DNA of 7,023 nt from Desulfarculaceae bacterium (lineage in GTDB: Bacteria > Desulfobacterota > Desulfobacteria > Desulfobacterales > Desulfobacteraceae). Of the stretch, positions 1 through 6,602 are shown piece after piece (position 1 is the stretch's first letter; every line of letters begins with the position of its first letter). A program made the translations under genes and the position numbers. The stretch is taken from assembly GCA_021737205.1 (NCBI GenBank), contig JAIPEK010000115.1, forward strand, positions 1 through 7,023. Reading direction: 5' to 3'. The notes under the pieces were generated by a model. The model saw only the letters and a program-made list of their open reading frames with translations. It had not been told where the DNA came from and did not search any database.

Positions 1-546
1 GAGCAGGAGGACCGGCTGCTTGCGGACGAGCTGCTCAATGATGAAAAGGAAAAAGCCGAGCACGTGATGCTGGTGGACCTGGGCAGAAACGACCTGGGAC
101 GGGTGGCCCGGGCCGGCTCAGTGCAAGTCACCGACACCATGTTCATCGAACGGTACTCCCATGTTATGCACCTGGTTTCCAATATTGTATGCGATATGAA
201 ACCTCAGCTGGACGCATTCGATCTTTTGAAAGCGACATTTCCCGCAGGTACCTTGTCCGGCGCCCCCAAAATCAGGGCCATGGAGATTCTTGCATCCCTG
301 GAACCCACACCGAGAGGCGCTTACGGGGGAGCTGCCGGGTATATTTCATTTTCCGGAAACATGGATCTGGCCATCATCATCCGCACGGCGGTCATGGCCC
401 GGGACAAACTCACCGTGCAGGCAGGAGCGGGGATTGTGTACGACTCGGACCCGGAAAAGGAACTTGCAGAATGCTTCAGCAAGGCCAAAAGCGTGGAGGC
501 GGCATTAAAACTCGCTGCCGGAAGTCACGGAGGAACATCATGTTAA
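1..546 (+). CDS. trpE: Anthranilate synthase component I, C-terminal part (5' end outside window)
   Basis: This is the chorismate-binding subunit of anthranilate synthase, which converts chorismate and an amino group supplied by TrpG into anthranilate and pyruvate in the cytoplasm. The reading frame is open from base 1, so only the last 181 residues are present; the N-terminal part, which carries the tryptophan feedback site in this family, is off the window. Visible chorismate-binding-fold motifs, numbered in the fragment, are DLGRNDLGR (26-34), YSHVMHLVS (52-60), FPAGTLSGAPKIRAMEI (80-96), YGGAAGYISFSGNMDLAI (108-125) and the glycine- and acid-rich QAGAGIVYDSDPEKE (140-154), which in the family helps bind Mg2+ and substrate. 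These favour TrpE over a generic isochorismate synthase, and the adjacent trpG and trpD settle it over PabB. The stop codon overlaps the trpG start by 7 nt, so the two subunits are probably translationally coupled. Confidence 0.97.
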   Translation, partial: EQEDRLLADELLNDEKEKAEHVMLVDLGRNDLGRVARAGSVQVTDTMFIERYSHVMHLVSNIVCDMKPQLDAFDLLKATFPAGTLSGAPKIRAMEILASLEPTPRGAYGGAAGYISFSGNMDLAIIIRTAVMARDKLTVQAGAGIVYDSDPEKELAECFSKAKSVEAALKLAAGSHGGTSC

Positions 547-1109
547 CAGCGGTGATTGACAATTACGATTCGTTTACGTTCAACCTGGTACATTATATTC
601 TTCAGACCGGATCAGAAGTTGAGGTATTCAGAAACGACGAGACTGATCTTGAAAAGCTTGAAAAGCTTTCCCCGGACACCCTCGTAATTTCCCCGGGGCC
701 CGGCCGGCCCGAAGGCGCAGGGATTTCCATGGAGGTCGTTCAACGGTTTTCCGGCCGGATTCCCATCCTGGGGGTATGCCTGGGACACCAGGTCATAGCG
801 GCTTCTTTCGGCTGCGGCATCATCCATGCCAAACGGATCATGCACGGCAAAACCTCCGCCATTACCACCGACGGAGCACATATATACACCGGTATCAAAA
901 CACCGTTCTCCGTGATGCGGTACCATTCCCTGGCCGTATCCCGGGAGAATCTGCCATCATGCCTTGCGGTCACGGCGGAAACCGAAGACGGGGAAATCAT
1001 GGGGCTGAGACACAGGGAGCATCCGACCCAGGGAGTCCAGTTCCACCCGGAATCCTTCATGACCACGGTCGGCAAGCGGCTGATACGGAACTTTATCAAA
1101 GGAGTCTGA
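540..1109 (+). CDS. trpG: Anthranilate synthase component II, glutamine amidotransferase
   Basis: This class I glutamine amidotransferase hydrolyses glutamine and channels ammonia to TrpE. The 189-residue product is the normal length for a stand-alone TrpG. It opens with the typical IDNYDSFTFNL (6-16). It has the oxyanion-region SPGPG (51-55), the nucleophile Cys80 in GVCLGHQ (78-84), an MHGKTS segment (101-106), and the HPE motif with His169 and Glu171 completing the triad. The ATG at 540 is chosen because CGGAGGA lies 6 nt upstream (528-534) and the protein then begins exactly at the family N-terminus. The same frame is open further upstream to 189, but that stretch lies inside trpE and reads as unrelated protein. 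It overlaps trpE by 7 nt, and trpD starts 1 nt after its stop. TrpG and PabA are hard to tell apart by sequence alone, and one protein can serve both pathways, but the operon supports TrpG. Confidence 0.97.
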   Translation: MLTAVIDNYDSFTFNLVHYILQTGSEVEVFRNDETDLEKLEKLSPDTLVISPGPGRPEGAGISMEVVQRFSGRIPILGVCLGHQVIAASFGCGIIHAKRIMHGKTSAITTDGAHIYTGIKTPFSVMRYHSLAVSRENLPSCLAVTAETEDGEIMGLRHREHPTQGVQFHPESFMTTVGKRLIRNFIKGV

Positions 1110-1110
1110 C

Positions 1111-2130
1111 ATGGAATTCACCACACAACTCAAACGGATCATATCCGGAGAGAACCTGGACCGGGAAAACATGACCTTCATGATGAGTGAGATCTTTTCC
1201 GGCCGGATTACCGATTCCCAAATCGGAGCGTTCATGGCCGCCCTTTCAGCCAAAAAGGAAACATTCGAGGAACTGGCAGGCGCGGCAAGGGCCATGAGAA
1301 CCAAGGCGGAGCGGATCCAGGCCGCCGAAGGCACGGTTGTGGACACCTGCGGAACCGGCGGGGATGCCACTGGTACGTTCAACATCTCCACGACCTGTGC
1401 GTTTGTGGTGGCCGGATGTGGCGTAACCGTGGCCAAACACGGGAACCGCAGTGTTTCCAGCCAGTGCGGCAGTGCCGATCTTTTAGAGCACCTGGGAGTC
1501 AAGATCGACACGGACCCGGAAATCGTGGAGGAGGCAGTAAACGAACTGGGAATCGGGTTTCTGTTCGCCCCGAGGTTTCACGGTTCCATGAGGCATGCAG
1601 CCGGGGCCAGAAAAGAGGTTGGCATCAGGAGCATTTTCAACATGTTAGGCCCCCTGACCAACCCGGCGGCGGCCCGCTGCCAGCTCCTCGGGGTATACGC
1701 GCCCGAACTAACCGAAATGTTCGCCGCCACCCTGAAACTTCTGGGGGCGCGCCGGGCGTTTGTGGTTCACGGGCATGACGGTATGGACGAAATAACCACC
1801 ACCGCCCCTACCCGTGTGACCGAACTCAATGACGGAATGATCAAGTCCTATGAACTGGACCCCCTTGAGTACTTTGAAGAGTATGCAGACCCGGAACGGA
1901 TAAAAGGCGGTGATGTCGGGAAAAACGCCGCCATCACCCGTGCGGTTCTCAAAGGGGAGAAAGGCCCGAAGCGGGATATCGTGGTTATCAATGCTGCAGC
2001 AGCGCTGGCGGCAGCCGGCCGGGCTGACAATATCAGGGCGGGCCTCAAGCTTGCCGAAGAGGCGATTGATTCCGAGCGCGCCCTGGAAAAACTGGAACAG
2101 CTCATCCAATTTACACAGGAGAACGGCTGA
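1111..2130 (+). CDS. trpD: Anthranilate phosphoribosyltransferase
   Basis: TrpD transfers the phosphoribosyl group of PRPP to anthranilate, giving phosphoribosyl-anthranilate. The 339-residue product is the usual length for the stand-alone enzyme. It has a helical N-terminal region (about 1-70), then the PRPP-binding glycine loop DTCGTGGD (78-85), NISTT (91-95) and KHGNRSVSSQCGSAD (109-123). The anthranilate-side motifs follow: RFHGSMRHAAGARKEVGIRS (155-174), NMLGPLTNP (177-185) and HGHDGMDE (220-227), whose acidic residues in the family help coordinate Mg-PRPP. All expected motifs are intact. The ATG at 1111 follows AAAGGAG at 1098-1104 with a 6-nt gap and lies 1 nt after the trpG stop. It is not fused to trpG, unlike in enteric bacteria. 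Confidence 0.97.
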   Translation: MEFTTQLKRIISGENLDRENMTFMMSEIFSGRITDSQIGAFMAALSAKKETFEELAGAARAMRTKAERIQAAEGTVVDTCGTGGDATGTFNISTTCAFVVAGCGVTVAKHGNRSVSSQCGSADLLEHLGVKIDTDPEIVEEAVNELGIGFLFAPRFHGSMRHAAGARKEVGIRSIFNMLGPLTNPAAARCQLLGVYAPELTEMFAATLKLLGARRAFVVHGHDGMDEITTTAPTRVTELNDGMIKSYELDPLEYFEEYADPERIKGGDVGKNAAITRAVLKGEKGPKRDIVVINAAAALAAAGRADNIRAGLKLAEEAIDSERALEKLEQLIQFTQENG

Positions 2131-2131
2131 T

Positions 2132-2929
2132 ATGGGTATGACCGGATTTCTAAAAGAAGTGACGGAACACAAAAAAAGAAAAGTTCAAGCCTCGGCCGCA
2201 AGGCTGCCCCTCAAAGACATTTGCCGGGAAGCGGAATCAATGCAGCCGGCAGCCGATTTCAGGGCTGCGCTTGAAAAAAGCAGCCGCGAAAAGCCGGGAA
2301 TCATTGCCGAGATAAAAAAAGCCTCCCCTTCAAAAGGAGATATCCGGCCCGACCTGGATGCGGCGGCATTTGCACAAATGTACACAAAGGGCGGTGCCTG
2401 CGCCGTTTCCGTTCTCACGGAACAGAAATATTTCAAAGGAAGTCTTGAAGACCTTGAAGCGGCTTCTAAAGCCACTGATTTGCCGGTACTGCGCAAAGAC
2501 TTTACCATACATGAATACCAGATCCATGAAGCACGTTTCCACGGCGCCTCTTCCATTCTCCTGATCTGCACGCTGCTTGAGACGAATCAGCTTTCCGACT
2601 ATATCCACCTTTCAAGGGAAACCGGCATGGAACCGTTGGTGGAAATCAACTCGGAATATGAACTGGAAACTGCGGACCGGTGCGGGGCCGTTGTGATCGG
2701 GGTCAACAACCGGAATCTTGCCACCCTGGAAACCGACCTCAATGTCACCCGGCGCATCGCTCCGTTGTTCACAGAAAGCCATATACCGGTTCAGGCAAGC
2801 GGAATCCGGTCGGCAAAGGATATCAGGGACGGCGTGAACAGGAACATCTACAATTTCCTGATCGGCGAAAGTATTGTAACCTCTGATGATCCGCAATCTT
2901 TCATACAAGAGTTGCTCTCTTATGAGTGA
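2132..2929 (+). CDS. trpC: Indole-3-glycerol-phosphate synthase
   Basis: TrpC is a beta/alpha-barrel enzyme that decarboxylates and cyclises CdRP to indole-3-glycerol phosphate. The product is 265 residues, typical for an unfused IGPS. Family landmarks are IIAEIKKASPSKG (57-69, with Glu60 and Lys62), VLRKDF (119-124, Lys122), MEPLVEI (166-172, Glu171), GVNNRNL (190-196, Asn192) and FLIGESIV (242-249). These match, by eye and from memory of the archaeal enzyme, its catalytic Glu51, Lys53, Lys110, Glu159 and Asn180. One departure stands out: the usual 'ESGI' motif reads ASGI (222-225), so the expected Glu is Ala. The ATG at 2132 is preferred over the in-frame ATG at 2138 because AGGAG at 2117-2121 sits 10 nt upstream of the first and 16 nt from the second. 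The gene starts 1 nt after trpD and overlaps trpF by 8 nt. Confidence 0.95.
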   Translation: MGMTGFLKEVTEHKKRKVQASAARLPLKDICREAESMQPAADFRAALEKSSREKPGIIAEIKKASPSKGDIRPDLDAAAFAQMYTKGGACAVSVLTEQKYFKGSLEDLEAASKATDLPVLRKDFTIHEYQIHEARFHGASSILLICTLLETNQLSDYIHLSRETGMEPLVEINSEYELETADRCGAVVIGVNNRNLATLETDLNVTRRIAPLFTESHIPVQASGIRSAKDIRDGVNRNIYNFLIGESIVTSDDPQSFIQELLSYE

Positions 2930-3590
2930 ACACAACCTGAAACAGGCGGGAAGCCATCCGTTTGTAAAAATATGCGGACTTACCGATCCTGACGCTGCAC
3001 GCGCCTGCGCAGACATGGGAGCCGATGCGGTCGGGCTTGTGTTTTTTGAAAAAAGCCCGAGATTTGTATCCGATGACCGGGCAAGAGAAATTTCCCGTGC
3101 GCTGGAACAGAAAACCCTTGCAACCGGCGTATTTGTCAATGAAACATACGATCGGATCATGGGAAAAATAGATAAAATTCCGTTGCAGGCGGTTCAGCTG
3201 CACGGAAACGAAAAGCCTGAACTTGTTGCAAAGCTGGCCCGGCAGGGCATTATCGTGATCAAGGCGGTGTTTGCCGGAAAAACACCGTTTTTAGAATCCG
3301 CTCCCGCTTGGCAAAAGGCTTCGTATCTTCTTGCCGAATGTGGTTCAGGCTCTCTTCCCGGCGGAAACGCGAAAGAATGGAACTGGTCCGATGCAGCCCG
3401 GATCCGAACACGTACACCTGTTATAGTGGCAGGCGGCCTTACTCCCGACAACGTGCAGTCCGCCCTTGAAAAAAGCAAGGCTGCGGGTGCGGATATCAGT
3501 TCCGGGGTGGAAAGCGCCCCTGGAATCAAGGATTTGAAAAAGATAAAAGCATTTATGCAAAAAACAAATATGAGAGAGACAGGAGAGTGA
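2922..3590 (+). CDS. trpF: Phosphoribosylanthranilate isomerase, variant active site
   Basis: TrpF carries out the Amadori rearrangement of phosphoribosyl-anthranilate to CdRP, the substrate of TrpC. The product is 222 residues, close to the usual 200-220. It shows KICGL (16-20) with the general-base Cys18, GLVFFEKSPRFV (38-49), TGVFVN (68-73), VQLHGNE (91-97), VAGGLTPDNV (169-178) and DISSGVESAPGIKD (191-204). The segment that normally reads 'LLD...GGTGKTFDW' here reads LLAEC (136-140), then PGGNAKEWNW (146-155). The position expected to hold the general-acid Asp is therefore Ala138, with Glu139 next to it. I still call it TrpF because every other motif fits and no other isomerase gene is present in this otherwise complete operon. 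The ATG at 2922 overlaps trpC by 8 nt. It has only a weak AAGAG 10 nt upstream (2907-2911), so expression may depend on coupling to trpC. An in-frame ATG at 2886 lacks a ribosome binding site and would overlap trpC much more. Confidence 0.93.
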   Translation: MSEHNLKQAGSHPFVKICGLTDPDAARACADMGADAVGLVFFEKSPRFVSDDRAREISRALEQKTLATGVFVNETYDRIMGKIDKIPLQAVQLHGNEKPELVAKLARQGIIVIKAVFAGKTPFLESAPAWQKASYLLAECGSGSLPGGNAKEWNWSDAARIRTRTPVIVAGGLTPDNVQSALEKSKAAGADISSGVESAPGIKDLKKIKAFMQKTNMRETGE

Positions 3591-3591
3591 A

Positions 3592-4812
3592 ATGAATCAA
3601 ACAGTCGGCCAACCTGACTCCGGCGGCCATTTCGGCGAATTCGGCGGCATGTATGCCGGGGAAACCCTGATGACCGCCCTTTTGCAGCTCAAAGATGAAT
3701 TCGAACATTTCCGCCGCAAACCGGAATTCAAAAGCGAGCTTACCAGGCTTTTTCAAACCTATGCAGGCCGCCCTACCCCGTTGTACCATGCACGCAATAC
3801 ATCAAAAATGCTCGGCGGGGCGAAAATCTACCTCAAGCGGGAGGATCTTACCCATACCGGGGCGCACAAGATTAACAACACCATCGGGCAGGCCCTTCTT
3901 GCACATTTCAGCGGAAAAAGAAAGCTGATCGCCGAAACCGGCGCCGGACAGCACGGTGTCGCAACCGCCACGGCAGCAGCCCTGTTCCGGATGGAGTGCT
4001 CGGTTTTCATGGGCGTAAAAGACATTGAACGCCAGGCTCCCAACGTAAAACGGATGGAGCTTCTGGGCGCCCGGGTGGTGCCTGTGGATTCGGGAACGGG
4101 AACACTCAAGGACGCCATGAACGAGGCCATGAGATACTGGACCGGGACGGTGGAGGACACATTCTACGTAATCGGATCAGTGGCCGGCCCCCATCCCTAC
4201 CCGTTGATGGTCCGTGAATTCCAGAAAATCATCGGAGAGGAAGCCAAAGAGCAGATCCTTGACGCGGAAAACAAACCGCCCGACCTTTTGGTGGCCTGTG
4301 TGGGGGGAGGGTCCAACGCCATGGGCCTTTTTTATCCATTCCTGGAAGACCCGGTTGAAATGGCCGGGGCCGAGGCCGCCGGACAGGGGGTTGAATCCGG
4401 AAAGCATGCAGCGACCCTTGGAGAAGGTGCAAAAGGAGTTCTTCACGGCTCCAAATCCTACGTGCTCCAGGACGATTGCGGACAGATACAGGAAGCCCAT
4501 TCCATTTCAGCCGGACTCGATTACCCCGGAGTAGGCCCTGAGCACGCATTTTTGAAGGACTCAATGCGTGTAACCTACACCAGTGTGACCGACGATGAGG
4601 CTTTGCAGGCTTTTCAAATTTTATGTGAAAACGAGGGAATCATACCGGCCCTCGAAAGTTCGCATGCGCTTTCACTGGGATTTGAAAAGGCAAAAACAAT
4701 GCCCGGAGATGCTGTTGTGATCATCAATCTTTCCGGCCGCGGGGACAAAGATCTTGGAACCGTTTTCAACTATATCCAGCCCAAAGGAGCGAATCACCGT
4801 GACACCGATTGA
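3592..4812 (+). CDS. trpB: Tryptophan synthase beta subunit
   Basis: TrpB is the PLP-dependent subunit that joins indole, released by TrpA, with L-serine to form tryptophan. The 406-residue product is the standard TrpB1 length. It starts with the typical GHFGEFGGMYAGETLM (12-27). The PLP Schiff-base Lys93 lies in THTGAHKINN (87-96) and the catalytic Glu115 in AETGAGQHGVA (114-124). The PLP-phosphate loop is GGGSNAMG (238-245), a GVLHG segment is at 282-286, EGIIPALESSHAL is at 348-360, and SGRGDKD is at 381-387. These features place it with the TrpA-partnered TrpB1 group, not the stand-alone TrpB2 group. The ATG at 3592 follows AGGAG at 3581-3585 by 6 nt and lies 1 nt after the trpF stop. Its last 14 nt overlap the start of trpA. 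Confidence 0.98.
   Translation: MNQTVGQPDSGGHFGEFGGMYAGETLMTALLQLKDEFEHFRRKPEFKSELTRLFQTYAGRPTPLYHARNTSKMLGGAKIYLKREDLTHTGAHKINNTIGQALLAHFSGKRKLIAETGAGQHGVATATAAALFRMECSVFMGVKDIERQAPNVKRMELLGARVVPVDSGTGTLKDAMNEAMRYWTGTVEDTFYVIGSVAGPHPYPLMVREFQKIIGEEAKEQILDAENKPPDLLVACVGGGSNAMGLFYPFLEDPVEMAGAEAAGQGVESGKHAATLGEGAKGVLHGSKSYVLQDDCGQIQEAHSISAGLDYPGVGPEHAFLKDSMRVTYTSVTDDEALQAFQILCENEGIIPALESSHALSLGFEKAKTMPGDAVVIINLSGRGDKDLGTVFNYIQPKGANHRDTD
4783..4801 (+). promoter_or_regulatory. Ribosome binding site and GTG start codon of trpA
   Basis: AAAGGAG at 4783-4789 lies inside the trpB coding sequence, 9 nt before a GTG at 4799-4801. It fixes the non-ATG start of trpA and the 14-nt overlap with trpB. Confidence 0.8.
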
Positions 4813-5602
4813 ACGTAAATTCAGAGAACTCAAAGAAAAACAGGAAAAAGCCCTTGTGGGATTCGTCAGTGCGGGGGACCCGGATATGGACAAGTCCTTT
4901 GATCTCCTTTGCGCAATGATTGAATCCGGACTGGATGTGCTGGAACTGGGCATCCCGTTTTCAGATCCGACTGCAGACGGCCCGGTTATACAAAGATCTT
5001 CAATGAGGGCGCTGAAAAACGGCGTTACAATTTCCAAAGTTCTTGATATGACACAGCGGCTCAAAGCCTCGTATGATATACCCATTATTCTCTTCACCTA
5101 CTACAATCTCATCTTTCGGTTCCCTTCGGCCGATTTTTACGAAAGGTCAGTCGAAGCCGGAGCGGACGGCGTTCTTGTGGTTGATTTGCCTGTGGAGGAA
5201 TCTGATGAGTTGACCTGTTATTTCAAAAACGGGGATTTTTGCCTGATTCATCTTATCGCCCCCACAACAGACGAAAACCGCATGAAAATGATCGCGGAAA
5301 AAGGCTCCGGTTTTCTGTACCTGATTTCCATGACCGGCGTCACAGGCGGAAAGGGCCTGGAAACCGGGCTGACCGCAGAAAAGGCAAAAATGCTTAAAAA
5401 ACACACCCGCCTTCCGGTATGCACCGGGTTCGGTATTTCCACCCCCGAACATGTGCGGGAGGTAGCGGCTTTTTCCGACGGCGTGGTCATCGGCAGCGCC
5501 TTTGAAAAAACCATTGAAGAAAACGCGGATTCCGCCGACCTTGCCGGCATTATCGCCCGGCAGACCCGGTCCTTTAAACAGGCCACAAGAAAGGGCGGAT
5601 AA
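4799..5602 (+). CDS. trpA: Tryptophan synthase alpha subunit (GTG start)
   Basis: TrpA cleaves indole-3-glycerol phosphate to indole and glyceraldehyde-3-phosphate and passes indole through a tunnel to TrpB. With the GTG start the product is 267 residues, the family norm. Landmarks are ALVGFVSAGDP (18-28), VLELGIPFSDPTADGP (47-62) with catalytic Glu49 and Asp60 (the same numbers as in the Salmonella enzyme), YYNLI (101-105), ISMTGVTGGKG (176-186), TGFGIST (209-215) and GVVIGSAF (228-235). The GTG at 4799 is chosen because AAAGGAG lies 9 nt upstream (4783-4789), the resulting MTPIERKF matches the family N-terminus, and no ATG in this frame is better placed. The frame stays open upstream to 4754 inside trpB, but that extension has no family resemblance. 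The 14-nt overlap with trpB suggests coupled synthesis of the two subunits. It is the last trp gene in the cluster. Confidence 0.97.
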   Translation: MTPIERKFRELKEKQEKALVGFVSAGDPDMDKSFDLLCAMIESGLDVLELGIPFSDPTADGPVIQRSSMRALKNGVTISKVLDMTQRLKASYDIPIILFTYYNLIFRFPSADFYERSVEAGADGVLVVDLPVEESDELTCYFKNGDFCLIHLIAPTTDENRMKMIAEKGSGFLYLISMTGVTGGKGLETGLTAEKAKMLKKHTRLPVCTGFGISTPEHVREVAAFSDGVVIGSAFEKTIEENADSADLAGIIARQTRSFKQATRKGG

Positions 5603-5617
5603 ATTCAATTCCTTCAC

Positions 5618-5646
5618 TTGCGAACCGGGTACCATTTTGATATAAA
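5618..5646 (+). promoter_or_regulatory. Candidate sigma-70 promoter for the solute-binding protein gene
   Basis: The 101-nt gap between trpA and the next gene contains TTGCGA (5618-5623; 4 of 6 matches to the -35 consensus) and TATAAA (5641-5646; 5 of 6 matches to the -10 consensus), separated by an ideal 17 nt. Transcription would start near 5653, leaving a leader of about 50 nt that contains an eight-T run (5656-5663) and the ribosome binding site of the next gene. No convincing terminator hairpin follows trpA. The downstream gene could therefore receive both trp read-through and its own transcription. This is based on consensus matching only. Confidence 0.5.
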
Positions 5647-5703
5647 ATCATTTCGTTTTTTTTATATGGATTGTTTAACCGAAACAGAAAGGAAGATTTG
5701 ATT

Positions 5704-6462
5704 ATGTACAAAAGAATATTCACGGCGGTTTTCCTGGTATTTTCCCTGCTGGGAACAACCGGTGCATCAGCGGACGGTTTCGACGACCTGAACGTACTCA
5801 CCGAATATTATCCCCCGTTCAACTATGAAGAAGAAAATCGAACCAAAGGGATATCCGTTGATCTTCTGCTTGAAGTCACAGATGAAATGGGCTCCGGCCT
5901 TGAAAGATCCGACATTCAGCTCGGGCAGTGGTCGAAAGTGTATCAGCAGACCAAGAACCAGCCCGGGAACATGCTGTTTTCCACCACCCGGACCGAAAAA
6001 CGGGAAAATCTTTTCAAATGGGCCGGCCCGATCGCCTCCAACCAGTTCTGCCTGATTGTAAAAAAAGCCAACGGCATTACCATTACCGATATAAACGACA
6101 TCATGAAAAAAAATCTCAAAGTAACGGTCGTTCATGATGACGTGGCGCAGCAGATGCTCCAGTCTGCCGGTGTCCCAGATGACAACATGATTGAAAGACC
6201 GTTTCCCGGGCTTTGCATCATGGATCTGCACCGCAACAACGTCGATGCGATGGCATACGGAAAACACGTCGCCATGTGGATGCTCGGACTGTACGGTTTT
6301 AACAGTTATGAGTATACGTCCGCATACACGATCCAGGAAGGAGACCTGTATTATGCGTTTAACAAAAAAGTGGAGGATGATGTGGTCAACCGCTTCCAGC
6401 AGGCGCTTGATACGGTCAAGGCAAGCGGGGAGTTTGACGCCATCCTGAACAGGTACCGGTAA
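5704..6462 (+). CDS. Exported solute-binding protein, SBP_bac_3-like (amino-acid ABC transporter type)
   Basis: This is a 252-residue periplasmic protein of the extracellular solute-binding family 3 type. Residues 1-23 form a Sec signal peptide: a basic MYKR start, a hydrophobic core (5-17) and an ASA cleavage site before Asp24. There is no lipobox Cys. The mature protein has the family pattern LTEYYPPFNYEE (32-43), KGISVDLLLEV (48-58), STTRTEKRENLFKWAGPI (93-110) and a second-lobe VDAMAYG (180-186). Arg100 aligns with the Arg that binds the ligand alpha-carboxylate in HisJ/LAO-type proteins. The Asp that normally binds the ligand amino group appears to be Gly186. The ATG at 5704 follows GGAAG at 5691-5695 with an 8-nt gap; an upstream in-frame TTG (5671) would put a charged stretch before the signal peptide. 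No ABC permease or ATPase is next to it, so it could be an orphan transporter component or a sensory binding protein. Its ligand cannot be named. Confidence 0.8.
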   Translation: MYKRIFTAVFLVFSLLGTTGASADGFDDLNVLTEYYPPFNYEEENRTKGISVDLLLEVTDEMGSGLERSDIQLGQWSKVYQQTKNQPGNMLFSTTRTEKRENLFKWAGPIASNQFCLIVKKANGITITDINDIMKKNLKVTVVHDDVAQQMLQSAGVPDDNMIERPFPGLCIMDLHRNNVDAMAYGKHVAMWMLGLYGFNSYEYTSAYTIQEGDLYYAFNKKVEDDVVNRFQQALDTVKASGEFDAILNRYR

Positions 6463-6467
6463 GGCCG

Positions 6468-6490
6468 GCTGAGGATTCGTCGCAGTTTTT
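6468..6490 (+). terminator. Weak possible terminator after the solute-binding protein gene
   Basis: Just after the stop codon a short imperfect stem can form between CTGAG (6469-6473) and CGCAG (6481-6485), with one A/G mismatch and a loop of about 7 nt. It is followed directly by five T residues (6486-6490). The geometry is that of an intrinsic terminator, but the stem is short and the T run is minimal, so it may not function as one. Confidence 0.25.
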
Positions 6491-6494
6491 GTGC

Positions 6495-6561
6495 TTGACA
6501 TCCCACAAGGGCTTTGATAATGCATCCGGTTAGGGTCTGGGACTTATATATACCTTATAAT
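6495..6561 (+). promoter_or_regulatory. Candidate promoter region for the Roadblock gene
   Basis: The 140-nt gap before the Roadblock gene holds a perfect -35 hexamer TTGACA (6495-6500) followed by GATAAT (6516-6521; 5 of 6 matches to the -10 consensus). The spacing of 15 nt is shorter than ideal. Further down is a perfect TATAAT (6556-6561) in an AT-rich stretch, but the bases 17 nt upstream of it match the -35 consensus poorly. A second TTGACA begins at 6561 with no good -10 after it. At least one promoter here is likely; which pair is used cannot be decided by eye. Confidence 0.45.
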
Positions 6562-6602
6562 TGACATCATAGACTTAAAACAAAAGAGATATCGAGGAAA
6601 TC

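Noticed and set aside
189..539. An upstream in-frame extension of trpG.
   Set aside because: The extension lies within trpE, encodes a basic sequence with no family resemblance, and is not needed because the ATG at 540 has a strong ribosome binding site and the canonical N-terminus.
651..668. A tandem repeat of the 9-mer GAAAAGCTT in trpG.
   Set aside because: It encodes an EKLEKL helix segment in a variable region of TrpG. There are only two units and no sign of an expandable repeat.
747..1209. An identical 15-base word (TTTTCCGGCCGGATT) at 747-761 in trpG and 1195-1209 in trpD.
   Set aside because: Both copies lie in coding sequence and encode FSGRI in proteins that are not homologous. 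There are only two copies, so coincidence through shared codon preference is the simplest explanation.
957..1511. A 184-residue minus-strand open frame spanning the trpG/trpD junction.
   Set aside because: It runs opposite to two genes with intact catalytic motifs, and its translation looks like a low-information shadow.
5634..5663. An ATTTT/AAAAT stem followed by eight T residues as a terminator of the trp operon.
   Set aside because: The stem is only five A-T pairs, and eight non-T-rich bases separate it from the T run. It also overlaps a much better promoter -10 element.
5767..6525. A 252-residue open frame on the minus strand across the solute-binding protein gene.
   Set aside because: It is the antisense shadow of a well-supported gene with a signal peptide and family motifs. 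The minus-strand product shows no recognisable domain and has no convincing start region.
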